Notes under the pieces: model-generated
What the model was told of the DNA's origin: nothing
The model's database searches: none
What the model saw: the letters and a program-made list of their open reading frames with translations, nothing else
Program-made: the position numbers and the translations under genes
Source of the DNA: CAMQVM01 sp044433365
GTDB lineage: Bacteria; Bacteroidota; Bacteroidia; Bacteroidales; Rikenellaceae
Reading direction: 5' to 3'
Assembly (NCBI GenBank): GCA_044433365.1
Contig: JAWXTR010000049.1
Coordinates: 1-21,093 of the forward strand
Length of the DNA: 21,093 bases
Shown here: positions 7,847-17,147 of the stretch, piece by piece
Layout of the letters: each line of letters starts with the position of its first letter
How positions within the stretch are numbered: position 1 is the stretch's first letter

Positions 7847-7867
7847 CATATTTATTGTTATAGATTG

Positions 7868-7876
7868 TAAATTTGC
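7868..7876 (+). promoter_or_regulatory. Bacteroidota-type -7 box for the GH29-led cluster
   Basis: TAAATTTGC matches the TAnnTTTGC consensus exactly. It lies about 62 bp before the GH29 start codon at 7939 and would begin a leader of about 55 nt. No -33 TTTG is evident at the usual spacing. It is the only good promoter candidate seen on the plus strand before the six-gene series. Confidence 0.55.
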
Positions 7877-7938
7877 ACATAGATAAGAGTAGTAGATTAA
7901 TAATTTAAATTAAAATAACGATTTTACAGAAATAACAG

Positions 7939-9801
7939 ATGAATATGAAAAGAAATATTGTTAATTCGTTTCTGGTTACGACAGCTCTTTTTGCTATGTC
8001 GTGTGGCTCAAATGTAGAGTATTACCCAGACATTTCAAAAACATCATCACCTAGTGGTATTGATATTTTTAAACCAGACTCAGCATCAATAGCAGAAAAC
8101 TATACAATTCCAGATTGGTTTACCGACGATAAGTTGGGAATTTTTATCCACTGGGGTGTATATGCAGTGCCAGCTTATGGTAGCGAGTGGTATGCACGTT
8201 GGATGTATCAAAAAGGGAGTAAAATCAATAAATTCCATGAAGATGTATATGGACCTCTTACAGAGTTTGGCTACAAAGATTTTATTCCGAGCTTTAAAGC
8301 TCAAAATTTTGATGCTGCCCAATGGGCGAAGATATTTAAAGAGTCAGGAGCACGCTACGTAGTGCCTGTTGCCGAGCATCACGATGGTTTTGCTATGTAT
8401 CAAAGTCGTTTTAATCCATGGAATTCTGTTGAGATGGGACCAAAAATCGACGTTATTGGCGAGCTTTCAAAAGCTATTAAAGCAGAGGGATTGATTTTTG
8501 GTCTCTCGTCGCATAGAGCTGAAAATGCTTGGTTTTATAGTGAGGGGATGAACACTCCATCCGATGTTCGTGATACAGATATATCGCTTTATGGAGCACG
8601 TGTTCCTCAACCAGGAGGCAAGGGCATGACCGCTTATGCAGGTGAAAATGAGGGTTCGAATGAGCAATCTCGTAAGGAGTGGTTGCTTCACATGTATGAG
8701 CTTATCGACCAATATCAACCCGATTTAATCTGGTTTGACTGGACAGTTGGTAAATATCCATTTCAACCCACTTTTTATAAGTTTATGGCATACTACTATA
8801 ATAGTGCTAAGGAGTGGAATCGTGAGGTTGTTGTAAATACAAAGGTTGGATATGGCGACAATATCCAAGTTTTTGATATTGAGCGTGGTAAAAGCGACCG
8901 TATCCGCAAGTATGCTTGGCAAACCGACACCTCTATTGGTAAAAAGTCGTGGAGCTACACTCCAGATGAGGAGAATAAGAGTCCAAACCATGTAATTGAT
9001 GACTTTGTTGATATTGTTAGTAAAAATGGTAATCTGCTTCTAAATATTGGACCTAAAATTGATGGAACCATCACAAAAGAGCAACAATATGTACTTCGTG
9101 AGCTAGGGTCGTGGCTAAAGGTTAATGGTGAGGCAATCTACGACACACGCCCTTGGGTTCGTTGGGGTGAGGGTGATAGCCGTTCAACCGCTGGCTATAT
9201 GACCGACAATACAGCTACTGAATATACAGCTCATGATATTCGATTTACCGCTAAAGATGATGTTCTCTATGCTACAACTTTAGCTTGGGGTGATGCAGAT
9301 ATTAAAATTGGCTCTTTGAAGAGCGAAAATGGTGATAATATCAAAATTGAATCGGTGTCGATGTTAGGTTCTGACGAAAAAATTGATTGGAATCAACAGA
9401 GCGATGGTCTCTCTATCACTTTCCCAAAACTGCAGCCTACAGAGTATGCTCATGTATTTAAAATTGGGTATAGTGGCGTAGTTTATGGCGATATTCAAGG
9501 CGATGTAGTGGGCAATGATATTGTAGTTGAACACTATATTAGAAATAATACCGATAAAGATGTAACAGTTGAAGTGGAGTGTACAAATAATGGTAAAGAG
9601 TCGAAAAAAACCACTCTTACTATCCCTGCACACAAAACTATACTAGGTAGCTTTGATTTTGTACTTAGCAGTGAGGTTAACAATCTATCTTTATCAATAA
9701 ATGGTAAAGAGATTTCGACCAAAACCATTTCTGCTAAAGTACAACAAGAGGTTCATGGTAAAACTAAATCGGTCGTACACAACACTAAAGAGCTTTCATA
9801 A
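7939..9801 (+). CDS. GH29 alpha-L-fucosidase-like lipoprotein with C-terminal beta extension
   Basis: A retaining exo-alpha-L-fucosidase or alpha-L-galactosidase. A lipoprotein signal ends at AMSC (C22), so it is probably anchored in a membrane. The barrel (about 50-400) carries the family hallmark KLGIFIHWGVYAVPAYGSEW and the likely nucleophile D267 in PDLIWFDW. A C-terminal beta-sandwich (about 405-512) contains VSMLGS and SITFP, which match the remnant at 17148-17279. A further beta-rich segment (about 515-620) is not needed for the usual GH29 fold. M3 is an alternative start. GH29 includes fucosidases and, in porphyran loci, alpha-L-galactosidases, so the sugar is uncertain. It is the first gene of the plus-strand series, 57 bp before the GH3 gene. 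Confidence 0.93.
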   Translation: MNMKRNIVNSFLVTTALFAMSCGSNVEYYPDISKTSSPSGIDIFKPDSASIAENYTIPDWFTDDKLGIFIHWGVYAVPAYGSEWYARWMYQKGSKINKFHEDVYGPLTEFGYKDFIPSFKAQNFDAAQWAKIFKESGARYVVPVAEHHDGFAMYQSRFNPWNSVEMGPKIDVIGELSKAIKAEGLIFGLSSHRAENAWFYSEGMNTPSDVRDTDISLYGARVPQPGGKGMTAYAGENEGSNEQSRKEWLLHMYELIDQYQPDLIWFDWTVGKYPFQPTFYKFMAYYYNSAKEWNREVVVNTKVGYGDNIQVFDIERGKSDRIRKYAWQTDTSIGKKSWSYTPDEENKSPNHVIDDFVDIVSKNGNLLLNIGPKIDGTITKEQQYVLRELGSWLKVNGEAIYDTRPWVRWGEGDSRSTAGYMTDNTATEYTAHDIRFTAKDDVLYATTLAWGDADIKIGSLKSENGDNIKIESVSMLGSDEKIDWNQQSDGLSITFPKLQPTEYAHVFKIGYSGVVYGDIQGDVVGNDIVVEHYIRNNTDKDVTVEVECTNNGKESKKTTLTIPAHKTILGSFDFVLSSEVNNLSLSINGKEISTKTISAKVQQEVHGKTKSVVHNTKELS

Positions 9802-9802
9802 A

Positions 9803-9842
9803 GGAGTTTAAAATCTGTATTTCAAGAGATTTCAGAAGTTCC
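9803..9842. repeat. Short 3'-end palindrome after the first GH29
   Basis: GGAGTTTAAAATCTG...CAGAAGTTCC has the same arms as 5179-5222, in the same orientation, 40 bp long. It begins 1 bp after the GH29 stop codon and ends 16 bp before the GH3 start. It is more diverged than the other complete copies. Confidence 0.72.
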
Positions 9843-9858
9843 TATAATATCAATAATT

Positions 9859-12072
9859 ATGTTTAAAAATATCATATCACTACTTTGTGCATCTTTTGCC
9901 ACCTTTACACTTTCGGCACAAGAGCTTCTACCATATCAAAATCAAGAGCTATCTCCAAAAGAGAGAGCTGCCGATTTGGTATCTCGTATGACCCTTAAAG
10001 AAAAAGCCTCACAGATGGTAAATGAGGCTACCGCTATCGACCGCTTAGGCGTTCCGAGCTATATGTGGTGGAATGAGTGTCTGCATGGTGTGGCTCGCTC
10101 AGGAAATGCTACAATATTTCCTCAATCGGTAGGTGTGGCTGCTTCGTTTGATACCGATTTAGTCTACAGAATGACCAATGCTATATCGGATGAGGCACGC
10201 TCGCTCTATTTACAGGCTGAGGCGAAAGGAAATGATGGAAAATATACAGGTTTGACTTTCTACTCTCCAAATATCAATATCTATCGTGACCCTCGTTGGG
10301 GACGTGGTCAAGAGACTTTTGGTGAAGATCCTTATCTTACCTCTCAACTTGGAGTTGCTTATGTAAAGGGTTTGCAGGGTGATGATGAAAAGTATCTAAA
10401 GACAGCAGCATGTGCCAAACATTTTGCTGCTCATAGTGGTCCAGAGGCTTTGCGTCATGGATTTAACGTAATCGTGTCGTGGAAAGATTTGTATGAGACC
10501 TACCTACCTGCCTTTAAGGCTCTTGTAAAGGATGCAGATGTAGAGAGTGTAATGGCTGCTTATAGTCGAACTAATGGTGAGGTGTGTGCAGCTAGTGAGA
10601 CGCTACTTGTCGATATTTTAAAGAAAGAGTGGGGCTTTGATGGCTATCTAACCTCCGATTGCGGTGCGCTCTGGAATTTTATAAATAATCATAAGATTTG
10701 TAACTCTGCCGAAGAGGCTGCGGCTATGGCTCTTAATGCTGGACTAAACTTGGAGTGCGGCGCACTCTATTTAAATGCAATTCCAAAGGCGGTAGAAAAG
10801 GGGTTAGTAGAGGAGTCTACAGTCGATGTTCTTCTTACTCGCCTTATGGAGACACGTTTCAAACTTGGTCTTTTTGACGATAAAGAGAAGGTGAAGTATA
10901 ATGAGGTTTCACAGGCGTTAGTTAGCAACAACAAACATAAACAGATAGCCTATGAGGCTGCTGTAAAGTCGATGGTGCTTCTTGAAAACAAAAATAGTAC
11001 GCTTCCGCTTACCGACAAGGTAAACTACATCTACGTTACAGGTCCTTTTGCAAACCAACCCGATGCACTTATCGGTAACTACTATGGTGCAAACGATATG
11101 ATGACAACTTTCTACGAGGGTATCGCTGCTAATATGCCAAAAGGCACATCTATTCAATATCGTCCCGGAGTAATGCCTACCCATTTTGGTTATAATGATT
11201 GGACTGTAAAGGAGGCTCCAGAGGCTGATATAGTTGTGGCGTGTGTAGGTCTTACAAATATGCTTGAGGGCGAGGGTACCGATGCTATTGCTTCTGAAAC
11301 TCAAGGTGATATGATTGACAATATGCTTCCAGAGGCGCAAATGAAATTTTTGCGTACATTACGTGAAAATATAGATAAAGAGAACAAAAAACTTGGCTCT
11401 GACAAAAAACTTATTGTTGTTGTCGCTTCAGGTACTCCGCTAATAATGACAGAGGTTGGTGAGCTTTCAGATGCTCTTATCTATGCTTGGTATCCAGGGC
11501 AGGCTGGAGGTTATGCTCTTGCCGATATTTTATATGGAAATGTATCTCCTTCGGCTCGAACTCCTCTTACCTTTATTAAAAATATCGAACAACTACCTCC
11601 TTTTGAAAACTACTCGATGGAGGGGCGCACCTACAAATATATGACCTGCGAGCCTCTATATCCTTTTGGTTATGGACTATCGTATAGTGAGTTTAAATAC
11701 TCTAATTTGGAGTGTCAAGAGAGTGTAAAAGCTGGCGAAAAACTATCTCTTTCGGTTGAGGTGAAAAATATTGGCAAATATGATGCTGACGAGGTGGTAC
11801 AACTATATGTTGCAACTCAAAATAGCGGTAATGGTGAGCCAATTCGTCGTTTAGCAAACTTCAAACGCATATCGCTAAAAGCTGGTGAGAGCAAAATTGT
11901 AGATTTGGAGGTTACACCTACATTTATGTCAACTCTTACCGACGACAAGCGTAGAGAGGTGCAGAAAGGCAATTTAACCATCTCTGTGGGTGGAGGACAG
12001 CCTATAAAAAGCACTAAAGCGTATGTTGAGACAACTTGTAATGTAAAAGGCAATAAAGAAATTGAACTTTAG
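9859..12072 (+). CDS. Secreted GH3 beta-xylosidase-like enzyme
   Basis: A retaining exo-beta-glycosidase. A signal peptide (about 1-20, ending FTLSAQ) leads into the GH3 barrel (about 30-340). Characteristic stretches are MWWNECLHGVARSG, YSPNINIYRDPRWGRGQETF and K187-H188 in CAKHFAAHSG; the likely nucleophile is D267 in LTSDCGAL. The alpha/beta sandwich follows (about 365-590), then an Fn3-like domain (about 625-710). The length of 737 aa and the WWNECLHGVAR/SDCGAL signatures match GH3 enzymes annotated as xylan 1,4-beta-xylosidases, although substrate within GH3 is hard to predict. It is clearly a different paralogue from the 128-2671 enzyme, without that protein's extra C-terminal module. 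It lies in the plus-strand series, 57 bp after the GH29 gene and 78 bp before a sulfatase gene. Confidence 0.94.
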   Translation: MFKNIISLLCASFATFTLSAQELLPYQNQELSPKERAADLVSRMTLKEKASQMVNEATAIDRLGVPSYMWWNECLHGVARSGNATIFPQSVGVAASFDTDLVYRMTNAISDEARSLYLQAEAKGNDGKYTGLTFYSPNINIYRDPRWGRGQETFGEDPYLTSQLGVAYVKGLQGDDEKYLKTAACAKHFAAHSGPEALRHGFNVIVSWKDLYETYLPAFKALVKDADVESVMAAYSRTNGEVCAASETLLVDILKKEWGFDGYLTSDCGALWNFINNHKICNSAEEAAAMALNAGLNLECGALYLNAIPKAVEKGLVEESTVDVLLTRLMETRFKLGLFDDKEKVKYNEVSQALVSNNKHKQIAYEAAVKSMVLLENKNSTLPLTDKVNYIYVTGPFANQPDALIGNYYGANDMMTTFYEGIAANMPKGTSIQYRPGVMPTHFGYNDWTVKEAPEADIVVACVGLTNMLEGEGTDAIASETQGDMIDNMLPEAQMKFLRTLRENIDKENKKLGSDKKLIVVVASGTPLIMTEVGELSDALIYAWYPGQAGGYALADILYGNVSPSARTPLTFIKNIEQLPPFENYSMEGRTYKYMTCEPLYPFGYGLSYSEFKYSNLECQESVKAGEKLSLSVEVKNIGKYDADEVVQLYVATQNSGNGEPIRRLANFKRISLKAGESKIVDLEVTPTFMSTLTDDKRREVQKGNLTISVGGGQPIKSTKAYVETTCNVKGNKEIEL

Positions 12073-12084
12073 AACTACCTTAAA

Positions 12085-12127
12085 GGGAACTTCTAAAATC
12101 TCTCAAACCCCAGAATTTAGAACTCCC
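12085..12127. repeat. Short 3'-end palindrome, inverted, after the second GH3
   Basis: GGGAACTTCTAAAATCTCTC...AGAATTTAGAACTCCC is the reverse complement of the 5179-5222 type. It is flanked on both sides by a direct TAAA, the complement of the TTTA that flanks 5179-5222. It begins 12 bp after the GH3 stop codon and lies within the 78-bp gap before the sulfatase. Confidence 0.8.
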
Positions 12128-12150
12128 TAAACATATATACCATTTTTAAG

Positions 12151-13920
12151 ATGAAACAGTCGTTAGTTGTAGTTGCAGTAGTAGCTACTACGGTGCAGTC
12201 GTGTAGTAAAACCGCAGAGGCTACAAAAAAGCCAAATGTAATTATTATTCTTACCGACGACCAAGGTTTAGGCGGTTTGGCATGTCAAGGCAATCCATAC
12301 CTTAAAACTCCAAATATCGACAATTTTTATGCGGAGAGTGTAAGGATGACCGATTTTCATGTCTCTCCACTTAGCACCCCTACTCGCTCGGCAATAATTA
12401 CTGGGCGTTATCCTGTTCGTAATGGTGCGTGGGCTACATTTAAGGGGCGTGATGTGATTGCACGCAACAACAAAACTATTGCCGAGATTTTTCATGATGG
12501 GGGCTACTTGACAGCGCAGTTTGGAAAGTGGCATTTGGGTGATAACTACCCTTCTCGCCCTACAGATTGTGGTTTTGAATACTCTTTGCAGCATCGCTCA
12601 GGCGGTGTAGGTGAGCTATCTGACTATTGGGGAAACACATATTTTGACGATGTATATCTTGAAAACAACACTCCAAAGCAGTTTGAGGGGTATTGTACAG
12701 ATGTTTGGTTTAGTGAGACTCAAAAGTATATTGAAAAGCACAAAGATGACGACAAACCTTTCTTTATCTACTTAGCTACAAATGCTCCGCATAGTCCACA
12801 CTATGTCGACGAAAAATATTCAGCACCTTATGAGTATCTTAAAGATGACGGAATAATTCAAGAGCCTGGTTTTTATGGTCAAATAGCCAATTTAGACGAA
12901 AATTTTGGAAAATTATCAAAATACCTTGATGAGTCGGGAGTTGGCGAAAATACAATCATAATTTTTATGACTGATAATGGTGCACCACCTCACACAAACC
13001 CTTTTGTTAAGGGATTTAGTGGTGGGAAAGGTAGCCCATTAGAGGGAGGTCATAGAGTGCCGTTTTTTATGCGTTGGCGTAAAGGTGGGTTTGATGCAGG
13101 TAGAGATATTTCGGCTATGGTGGCGCATGTAGATATTATGCCTACGCTATGTTCGATGTGTGACGTAGATATGCCAAAAGATAATTTGCAAGATGGGGTA
13201 GATTTTTCGCCTATTCTATTTAGCAATGAGGCAAAGCTAGATGAAAGATCTATATTTATACACCACCGCCAAGATTCAAAAGCTCCCGACGATGTAGTAG
13301 GCTCGGTTATAATGCGTGATAATTGGCGATTAATTAGCGGTAATAAACTCTACAATTTAGAGAGCGATAGAGTGCAAAAAGAGAATATAGCTGAGGGAAA
13401 CGAAAAATTAATAGAGCAGCTTCTCTGCGAAAACCGTAGCTTTATCGAAAAGACAAAAGAGCTAGACGAATACCAAAATTTTCTTCCCTCAATAGCTGGA
13501 ACTGAGCATCAAAAAACAACAGTACTGACTATCCAACACGCAATTGGTGAGGGTAAAGGGCTTTGGGAATCGGAGCAGATTGCTCAGGGGATACAGAGCA
13601 AAAATAATGGTTATGCAGTTGATTTTGCTACGGAGGGAAAATATAGAATTTCGGTTGCTCGTTGGCCTAGAGAGTGTCAAGGCACGATTTGGGGAGTGCC
13701 TGAAAAAAATCCTAAAAATTGGTTTAAGTATGAGGTAATCAAACCCGAAATGGTTAAAATGAGCATAGGTGGTCATGATTATCAACAAAATATTAGTGCT
13801 GATATGAAAGAGGTAGTTTTTGACCTTGATATGAGTGAGGGCAAGAGATATATGAGTGTCGATTTTGTGGAAAATGGCGAAAGTTATGGTGCTTACTATA
13901 TTTACATTGAAAAAATATAA
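12151..13920 (+). CDS. Ser-type family S1 sulfatase lipoprotein with C-terminal beta domain
   Basis: Hydrolyses sulfate esters, probably on carbohydrate. A lipoprotein signal has its Cys at C18 (TVQSC). Metal-binding D36-D37 lie in ILTDDQG. The formylglycine motif is S75-T-P-T-R79, so maturation would need a separate anaerobic sulfatase-maturating enzyme, absent here. Other landmarks are GKWHLGDNYP and the metal-binding D275-N276 in FMTDNG. The sulfatase fold ends near residue 440. The remaining 140 or so residues (YAVDFATEGKYRISVARWPRE onward) form a beta-sandwich also seen in other arylsulfatase-like proteins; its role is unknown. The S1 subfamily could not be assigned with confidence. It sits 64 bp before the second sulfatase in the same orientation. 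Confidence 0.92.
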   Translation: MKQSLVVVAVVATTVQSCSKTAEATKKPNVIIILTDDQGLGGLACQGNPYLKTPNIDNFYAESVRMTDFHVSPLSTPTRSAIITGRYPVRNGAWATFKGRDVIARNNKTIAEIFHDGGYLTAQFGKWHLGDNYPSRPTDCGFEYSLQHRSGGVGELSDYWGNTYFDDVYLENNTPKQFEGYCTDVWFSETQKYIEKHKDDDKPFFIYLATNAPHSPHYVDEKYSAPYEYLKDDGIIQEPGFYGQIANLDENFGKLSKYLDESGVGENTIIIFMTDNGAPPHTNPFVKGFSGGKGSPLEGGHRVPFFMRWRKGGFDAGRDISAMVAHVDIMPTLCSMCDVDMPKDNLQDGVDFSPILFSNEAKLDERSIFIHHRQDSKAPDDVVGSVIMRDNWRLISGNKLYNLESDRVQKENIAEGNEKLIEQLLCENRSFIEKTKELDEYQNFLPSIAGTEHQKTTVLTIQHAIGEGKGLWESEQIAQGIQSKNNGYAVDFATEGKYRISVARWPRECQGTIWGVPEKNPKNWFKYEVIKPEMVKMSIGGHDYQQNISADMKEVVFDLDMSEGKRYMSVDFVENGESYGAYYIYIEKI

Positions 13921-13984
13921 AAAAATTAAAATTTCAAGAGAAAGAATTTCCATAAAAGTTTAACGGACACAAATAATAAAAGAT

Positions 13985-15628
13985 ATGAAACTTAATAGTG
14001 TAATAACAAAACCTATATTTGTAGCCACAGTTTCGTTAGTGGCAGTAGGTTGTAGCAGTGCAAAAGAAAAAGCTGCAAAAAAACCGATGAATATTATATA
14101 TATTATGTCGGACGACCACACCTCAAATGCTATAGGTGTGTATGGAAGTAGATTAGCTGAGCTAGACCCAACTCCAAATATTGATAAATTTGCCTCAGAG
14201 GCATTAATTTTTGACGACTGTTTTTGTGGTAACTCTATCTCTACCCCTAGCCGTGCAACGATTATGACAGGTCAATATTCACACACAAATGGAATATTGA
14301 CTCTGGATGAAAAAATTACAGAGGATCAGCAATATTTGGTGCAAGAGATGAAAGCTTTGGGCTATCAAACCGCAATGGTGGGAAAATGGCACTTAGGTTG
14401 TGAACCATCAGGATTTGACTACTACAACGTATTTACAATGATGGGTCAACAGGGTACCTACTTCGATCCAATTTTGTCCTCTAGCGATATAACTTCTAAA
14501 AAGTTTCCTGATAATACCAAAAAACATGAAGGTTACTGCTCTGATATCGTAACCGATATTTCGCTCGATTGGCTTGCAAATAGACGTGACAAAGATAAGC
14601 CATTCTTTTTGATGCACCACTACAAAGCACCACACGACGATTTCGAATTTGCACCACGTTATGCCGAATATTTAGCCGATAAAGATATTCCTCTTCCATC
14701 TACTCTTTTCGATAGAGATGGTTTTGGCTCGGTTGGAACAAGAGGTGAGGATGATTCTTTAGACGATTTTATAGCAACAAGTGTATCTAGTCGCAACAAA
14801 TATCGAAACTATGTAGGTATGTATAATATTAATAGTGGTGATGAGAGAGAGGATACAATTTTAGCGTATAATGAGTATCTTAAACGCTATCTTCGTTGTG
14901 TTAAAGGAGTTGACGACAATATCCAACGAATTTTCGACTATCTTAAAGAGAACGACCTTTGGGAAAATACAATTATTGTATACACTGGCGACCAAGGAAT
15001 GATGCTCGGTGAACACGATTTGCAAGACAAACGCTGGATATATGAGGAGTGTATGCGTATGCCATATATTATGCGTGTGCCTGGTAGTAAGCAGACAAAA
15101 GGCAATCATAACGAGCTTATGATTTCGAATGTAGACTTTGCTCCAACGCTTCTATCACTTGCAGGTTTAAATAGCACTCCATCCTATATGCAAGGCTCCG
15201 ATTTTAGCTCTATTTTTGAAGATAAAACTCCCGAAAATTGGCGTACTGCTTGCTACTATCGCTACTGGATGCACATGATTCATCACAATGTACCTGCACA
15301 CTTTGGAATACGTACAAAAGATTATAAATTAGCATTTTTCTATGGTCGTCACTACGATACAGAGCGAAAAAACAGGAATGCTATGTGGTGGCTAAAAAAC
15401 ACCGCCACTATCGACCCTACACCTGCTTCATTTGAGTTGTACGACCTTAAAAACGACCCATTTGAGACCACTAATCTTGCTGAAAACCCACAATATAAAG
15501 GAGTTTTAGATTCATTAAAACAAGAACTTCTAAATCTTAAAAAGAAAGTGGGCGATTCTGACGTGTTGCATCCAGAGATTCAAGAGATTATTGATGTAAA
15601 TTTTGGAACTGTAACTCCTAAATTCTAA
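13985..15628 (+). CDS. Ser-type S1_11-like exo-sulfatase lipoprotein (6-O-sulfatase candidate)
   Basis: A lipoprotein with Cys C23 in VAVGCSS. Metal-binding D43-D44 are in MSDDH and the formylglycine motif is S86-T-P-S-R90. D336-Q337 in YTGDQGMMLGEHD are also typical. YGSRLAELDPTPNID, TGQYSHTNG, GKWHLG and HHYKAPHDDFEFAPRY resemble the S1_11 group, which includes N-acetylglucosamine-6-O-sulfatases and an L-galactose-6-O-sulfatase of porphyran degradation. A 6-O position on a hexose is therefore a reasonable guess, unproven. The stop codon is 4 nt before the start of the second GH29, so the two are probably translationally linked, suggesting that desulfation precedes removal of the same sugar. 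Confidence 0.92.
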   Translation: MKLNSVITKPIFVATVSLVAVGCSSAKEKAAKKPMNIIYIMSDDHTSNAIGVYGSRLAELDPTPNIDKFASEALIFDDCFCGNSISTPSRATIMTGQYSHTNGILTLDEKITEDQQYLVQEMKALGYQTAMVGKWHLGCEPSGFDYYNVFTMMGQQGTYFDPILSSSDITSKKFPDNTKKHEGYCSDIVTDISLDWLANRRDKDKPFFLMHHYKAPHDDFEFAPRYAEYLADKDIPLPSTLFDRDGFGSVGTRGEDDSLDDFIATSVSSRNKYRNYVGMYNINSGDEREDTILAYNEYLKRYLRCVKGVDDNIQRIFDYLKENDLWENTIIVYTGDQGMMLGEHDLQDKRWIYEECMRMPYIMRVPGSKQTKGNHNELMISNVDFAPTLLSLAGLNSTPSYMQGSDFSSIFEDKTPENWRTACYYRYWMHMIHHNVPAHFGIRTKDYKLAFFYGRHYDTERKNRNAMWWLKNTATIDPTPASFELYDLKNDPFETTNLAENPQYKGVLDSLKQELLNLKKKVGDSDVLHPEIQEIIDVNFGTVTPKF

Positions 15629-15632
15629 AAAA

Positions 15633-16988
15633 ATGATTCGGAAAATAATATTTTCAATAGCTGCATTTACTGCTTTTATGGCTGCTCAAGCTCAACAAAA
15701 AGAGCAACAATTTGAGCCAAATTGGGAGTCGTTAAAGCAGTATGAGGTGCCGCAATGGTGGTTAAACACAAAATTTGGTATCTACTTCCACTGGGGCCCT
15801 TACTCAGTGCCTGCGCACGACACTGAGTGGTATTCGATATGGATGTATCGTGATGGACATCCAATTCGCAAATATCATGAGCAAAAATATGGCAATTTAT
15901 GGGATTTTGGCTATAAAGATTTTATACCTCAATTTACAGCCGAAAAATTTGATGCCGATAGATGGGCTTCGCTCTTTAAAGAGGCTGGAGCGCAATTTGC
16001 AGGTCCTGTTGCCGAACATGCCGATGGATTTGCTATGTGGGATAGCTCGCTTACCGAGTGGGATGCTATGGAGATGGGTCCAAAACGTGATATTGTGGCA
16101 CTAATGAGAGATGCTGTTAAAAAGCAGGATATGAAATTTATCGTTACATATCATCGCCATTGGCTCTATGCATGGTATCCAACATGGAATAAAAATACCG
16201 ATGCTGGCGACCCAAAATATAGCGGACTTTATGGCCCTTATGCTCCAGAGGGTTCGTTTAAAATGGCTGAAACAACTCCTACGTCGCTTCCAGATGATAA
16301 ATTCAATAAGGAGTGGTACGACCGTTTAATTGAACTTACCGGCAAATACGAACCCGATATTGTGTGGTTTGACAATAGGATGAATATTATCGAAGAGAAG
16401 TATCGCCAGCAGTTTCTTGCCCACTACTACAACAAGGCGCAAGAGTGGGGAAAAGAGGTTGTGTGTACCTACAAGGCAAATGATATGGCTGAGGGTAGTG
16501 CAGTACTTGATTTGGAGCGTTCACGTATGAGTGAGACAAAACCATTTCCATGGCTTACCGACGACTCAATTGATTGGGGTGCCTGGTGCGATGTTAGCGA
16601 CCCTAACTACAAAACTACTAATCGTTTAGTCGATTTTTTGGTCGATGTGGTTAGTAAAAATGGTGCAGTGCTCTTAAATATTACTCCTACAGCCCAAGGC
16701 GAAATCCCGAAAGGGGTCGAGGAGCGACTTTTAGAGATGGGAGAGTGGCTAAAAATTAATGGTGAGGCTATATATGATAGCCGTCCATGGAAAATTTTTG
16801 GTGAGGGTCCACAGGAGATTGTCGAAGGACATCTTAGCGAACATAAAAATAGCGATGCAGTAGCCGAAGATATCCGTTTTACCACTCGTGATGGAAAACT
16901 GTATGCAATAGCAATGGATTGGCCAACAAATGGCAAATTTTTAATAAAATCATTAGCAAAAGGCAATCAATATTTAGACTCTAAGTAG
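15633..16988 (+). CDS. GH29 alpha-L-fucosidase-like enzyme, C-terminus cut off by a MITE insertion
   Basis: Secreted (signal ends near AAQAQ, about residues 1-21). The GH29 barrel is complete (about 30-385), with FGIYFHWGPYSVPAHDTEW and the likely nucleophile D247 in PDIVWFDNR. The following beta-sandwich starts (DIRFTTRDGKLYAIAMDW) but is cut: a 163-bp foldback MITE inserted at a TA after codon 450 makes the frame read AAG TAG, a stop at 16986-16988. Without the element and one TA copy the frame would run on through 17148-17279 and give 493 residues. The present product of 451 residues has every barrel feature I can see, but lacks the last 43 residues of the domain. Activity may be retained or lost. 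It is distinct from the 7939-9801 paralogue and follows the S1_11-like sulfatase by 4 nt. Confidence 0.92.
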   Translation: MIRKIIFSIAAFTAFMAAQAQQKEQQFEPNWESLKQYEVPQWWLNTKFGIYFHWGPYSVPAHDTEWYSIWMYRDGHPIRKYHEQKYGNLWDFGYKDFIPQFTAEKFDADRWASLFKEAGAQFAGPVAEHADGFAMWDSSLTEWDAMEMGPKRDIVALMRDAVKKQDMKFIVTYHRHWLYAWYPTWNKNTDAGDPKYSGLYGPYAPEGSFKMAETTPTSLPDDKFNKEWYDRLIELTGKYEPDIVWFDNRMNIIEEKYRQQFLAHYYNKAQEWGKEVVCTYKANDMAEGSAVLDLERSRMSETKPFPWLTDDSIDWGAWCDVSDPNYKTTNRLVDFLVDVVSKNGAVLLNITPTAQGEIPKGVEERLLEMGEWLKINGEAIYDSRPWKIFGEGPQEIVEGHLSEHKNSDAVAEDIRFTTRDGKLYAIAMDWPTNGKFLIKSLAKGNQYLDSK

Positions 16989-17146
16989 GGTAAAATAATT
17001 ATTGGTGTATTTTTAAAAGTGCTATTGGAGATGAGATTTTTTGCTATTGAATCGAAAATATAGTGGTTCTATATTGAGATTTAATAGTGAAAAATATCGC
17101 TCAAAGAGTGCTATTAAGAATATGGCAATAATTGTTTTACACTACT
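16984..17146 (+). mobile_element. Foldback MITE copy 3, complete, 163 bp, inserted in the GH29 gene
   Basis: Starts AGTAGGGTAAAATAATTATT, ends ATAATTGTTTTACACTACT. The TA target copies are at 16982-16983 and 17147-17148. It folds as an imperfect palindrome around ATATAG TGGTT CTATAT (17058-17074). With the duplicated TA it adds 165 bp, a multiple of three, so the host frame is unchanged beyond it, but the element carries an in-frame stop at its very start. Confidence 0.93.
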
Positions 17147-17147
17147 T

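Noticed and set aside
10918..11340. A 140-codon antisense ORF inside the second GH3
   Set aside because: It overlaps a strongly supported GH3 domain, and its composition is that expected of a reverse-frame shadow.
13489..13953. A 154-codon antisense ORF over the end of the first sulfatase
   Set aside because: It is a shadow of the coding frame of a well-supported gene, with no family features or promoter.
16984..17146. Assembly or sequencing error as the cause of the truncated GH29
   Set aside because: The inserted DNA is an exact-length copy of an element found at 2822-2984, with a TA duplication and a perfect frame on removal, which fits a real insertion.
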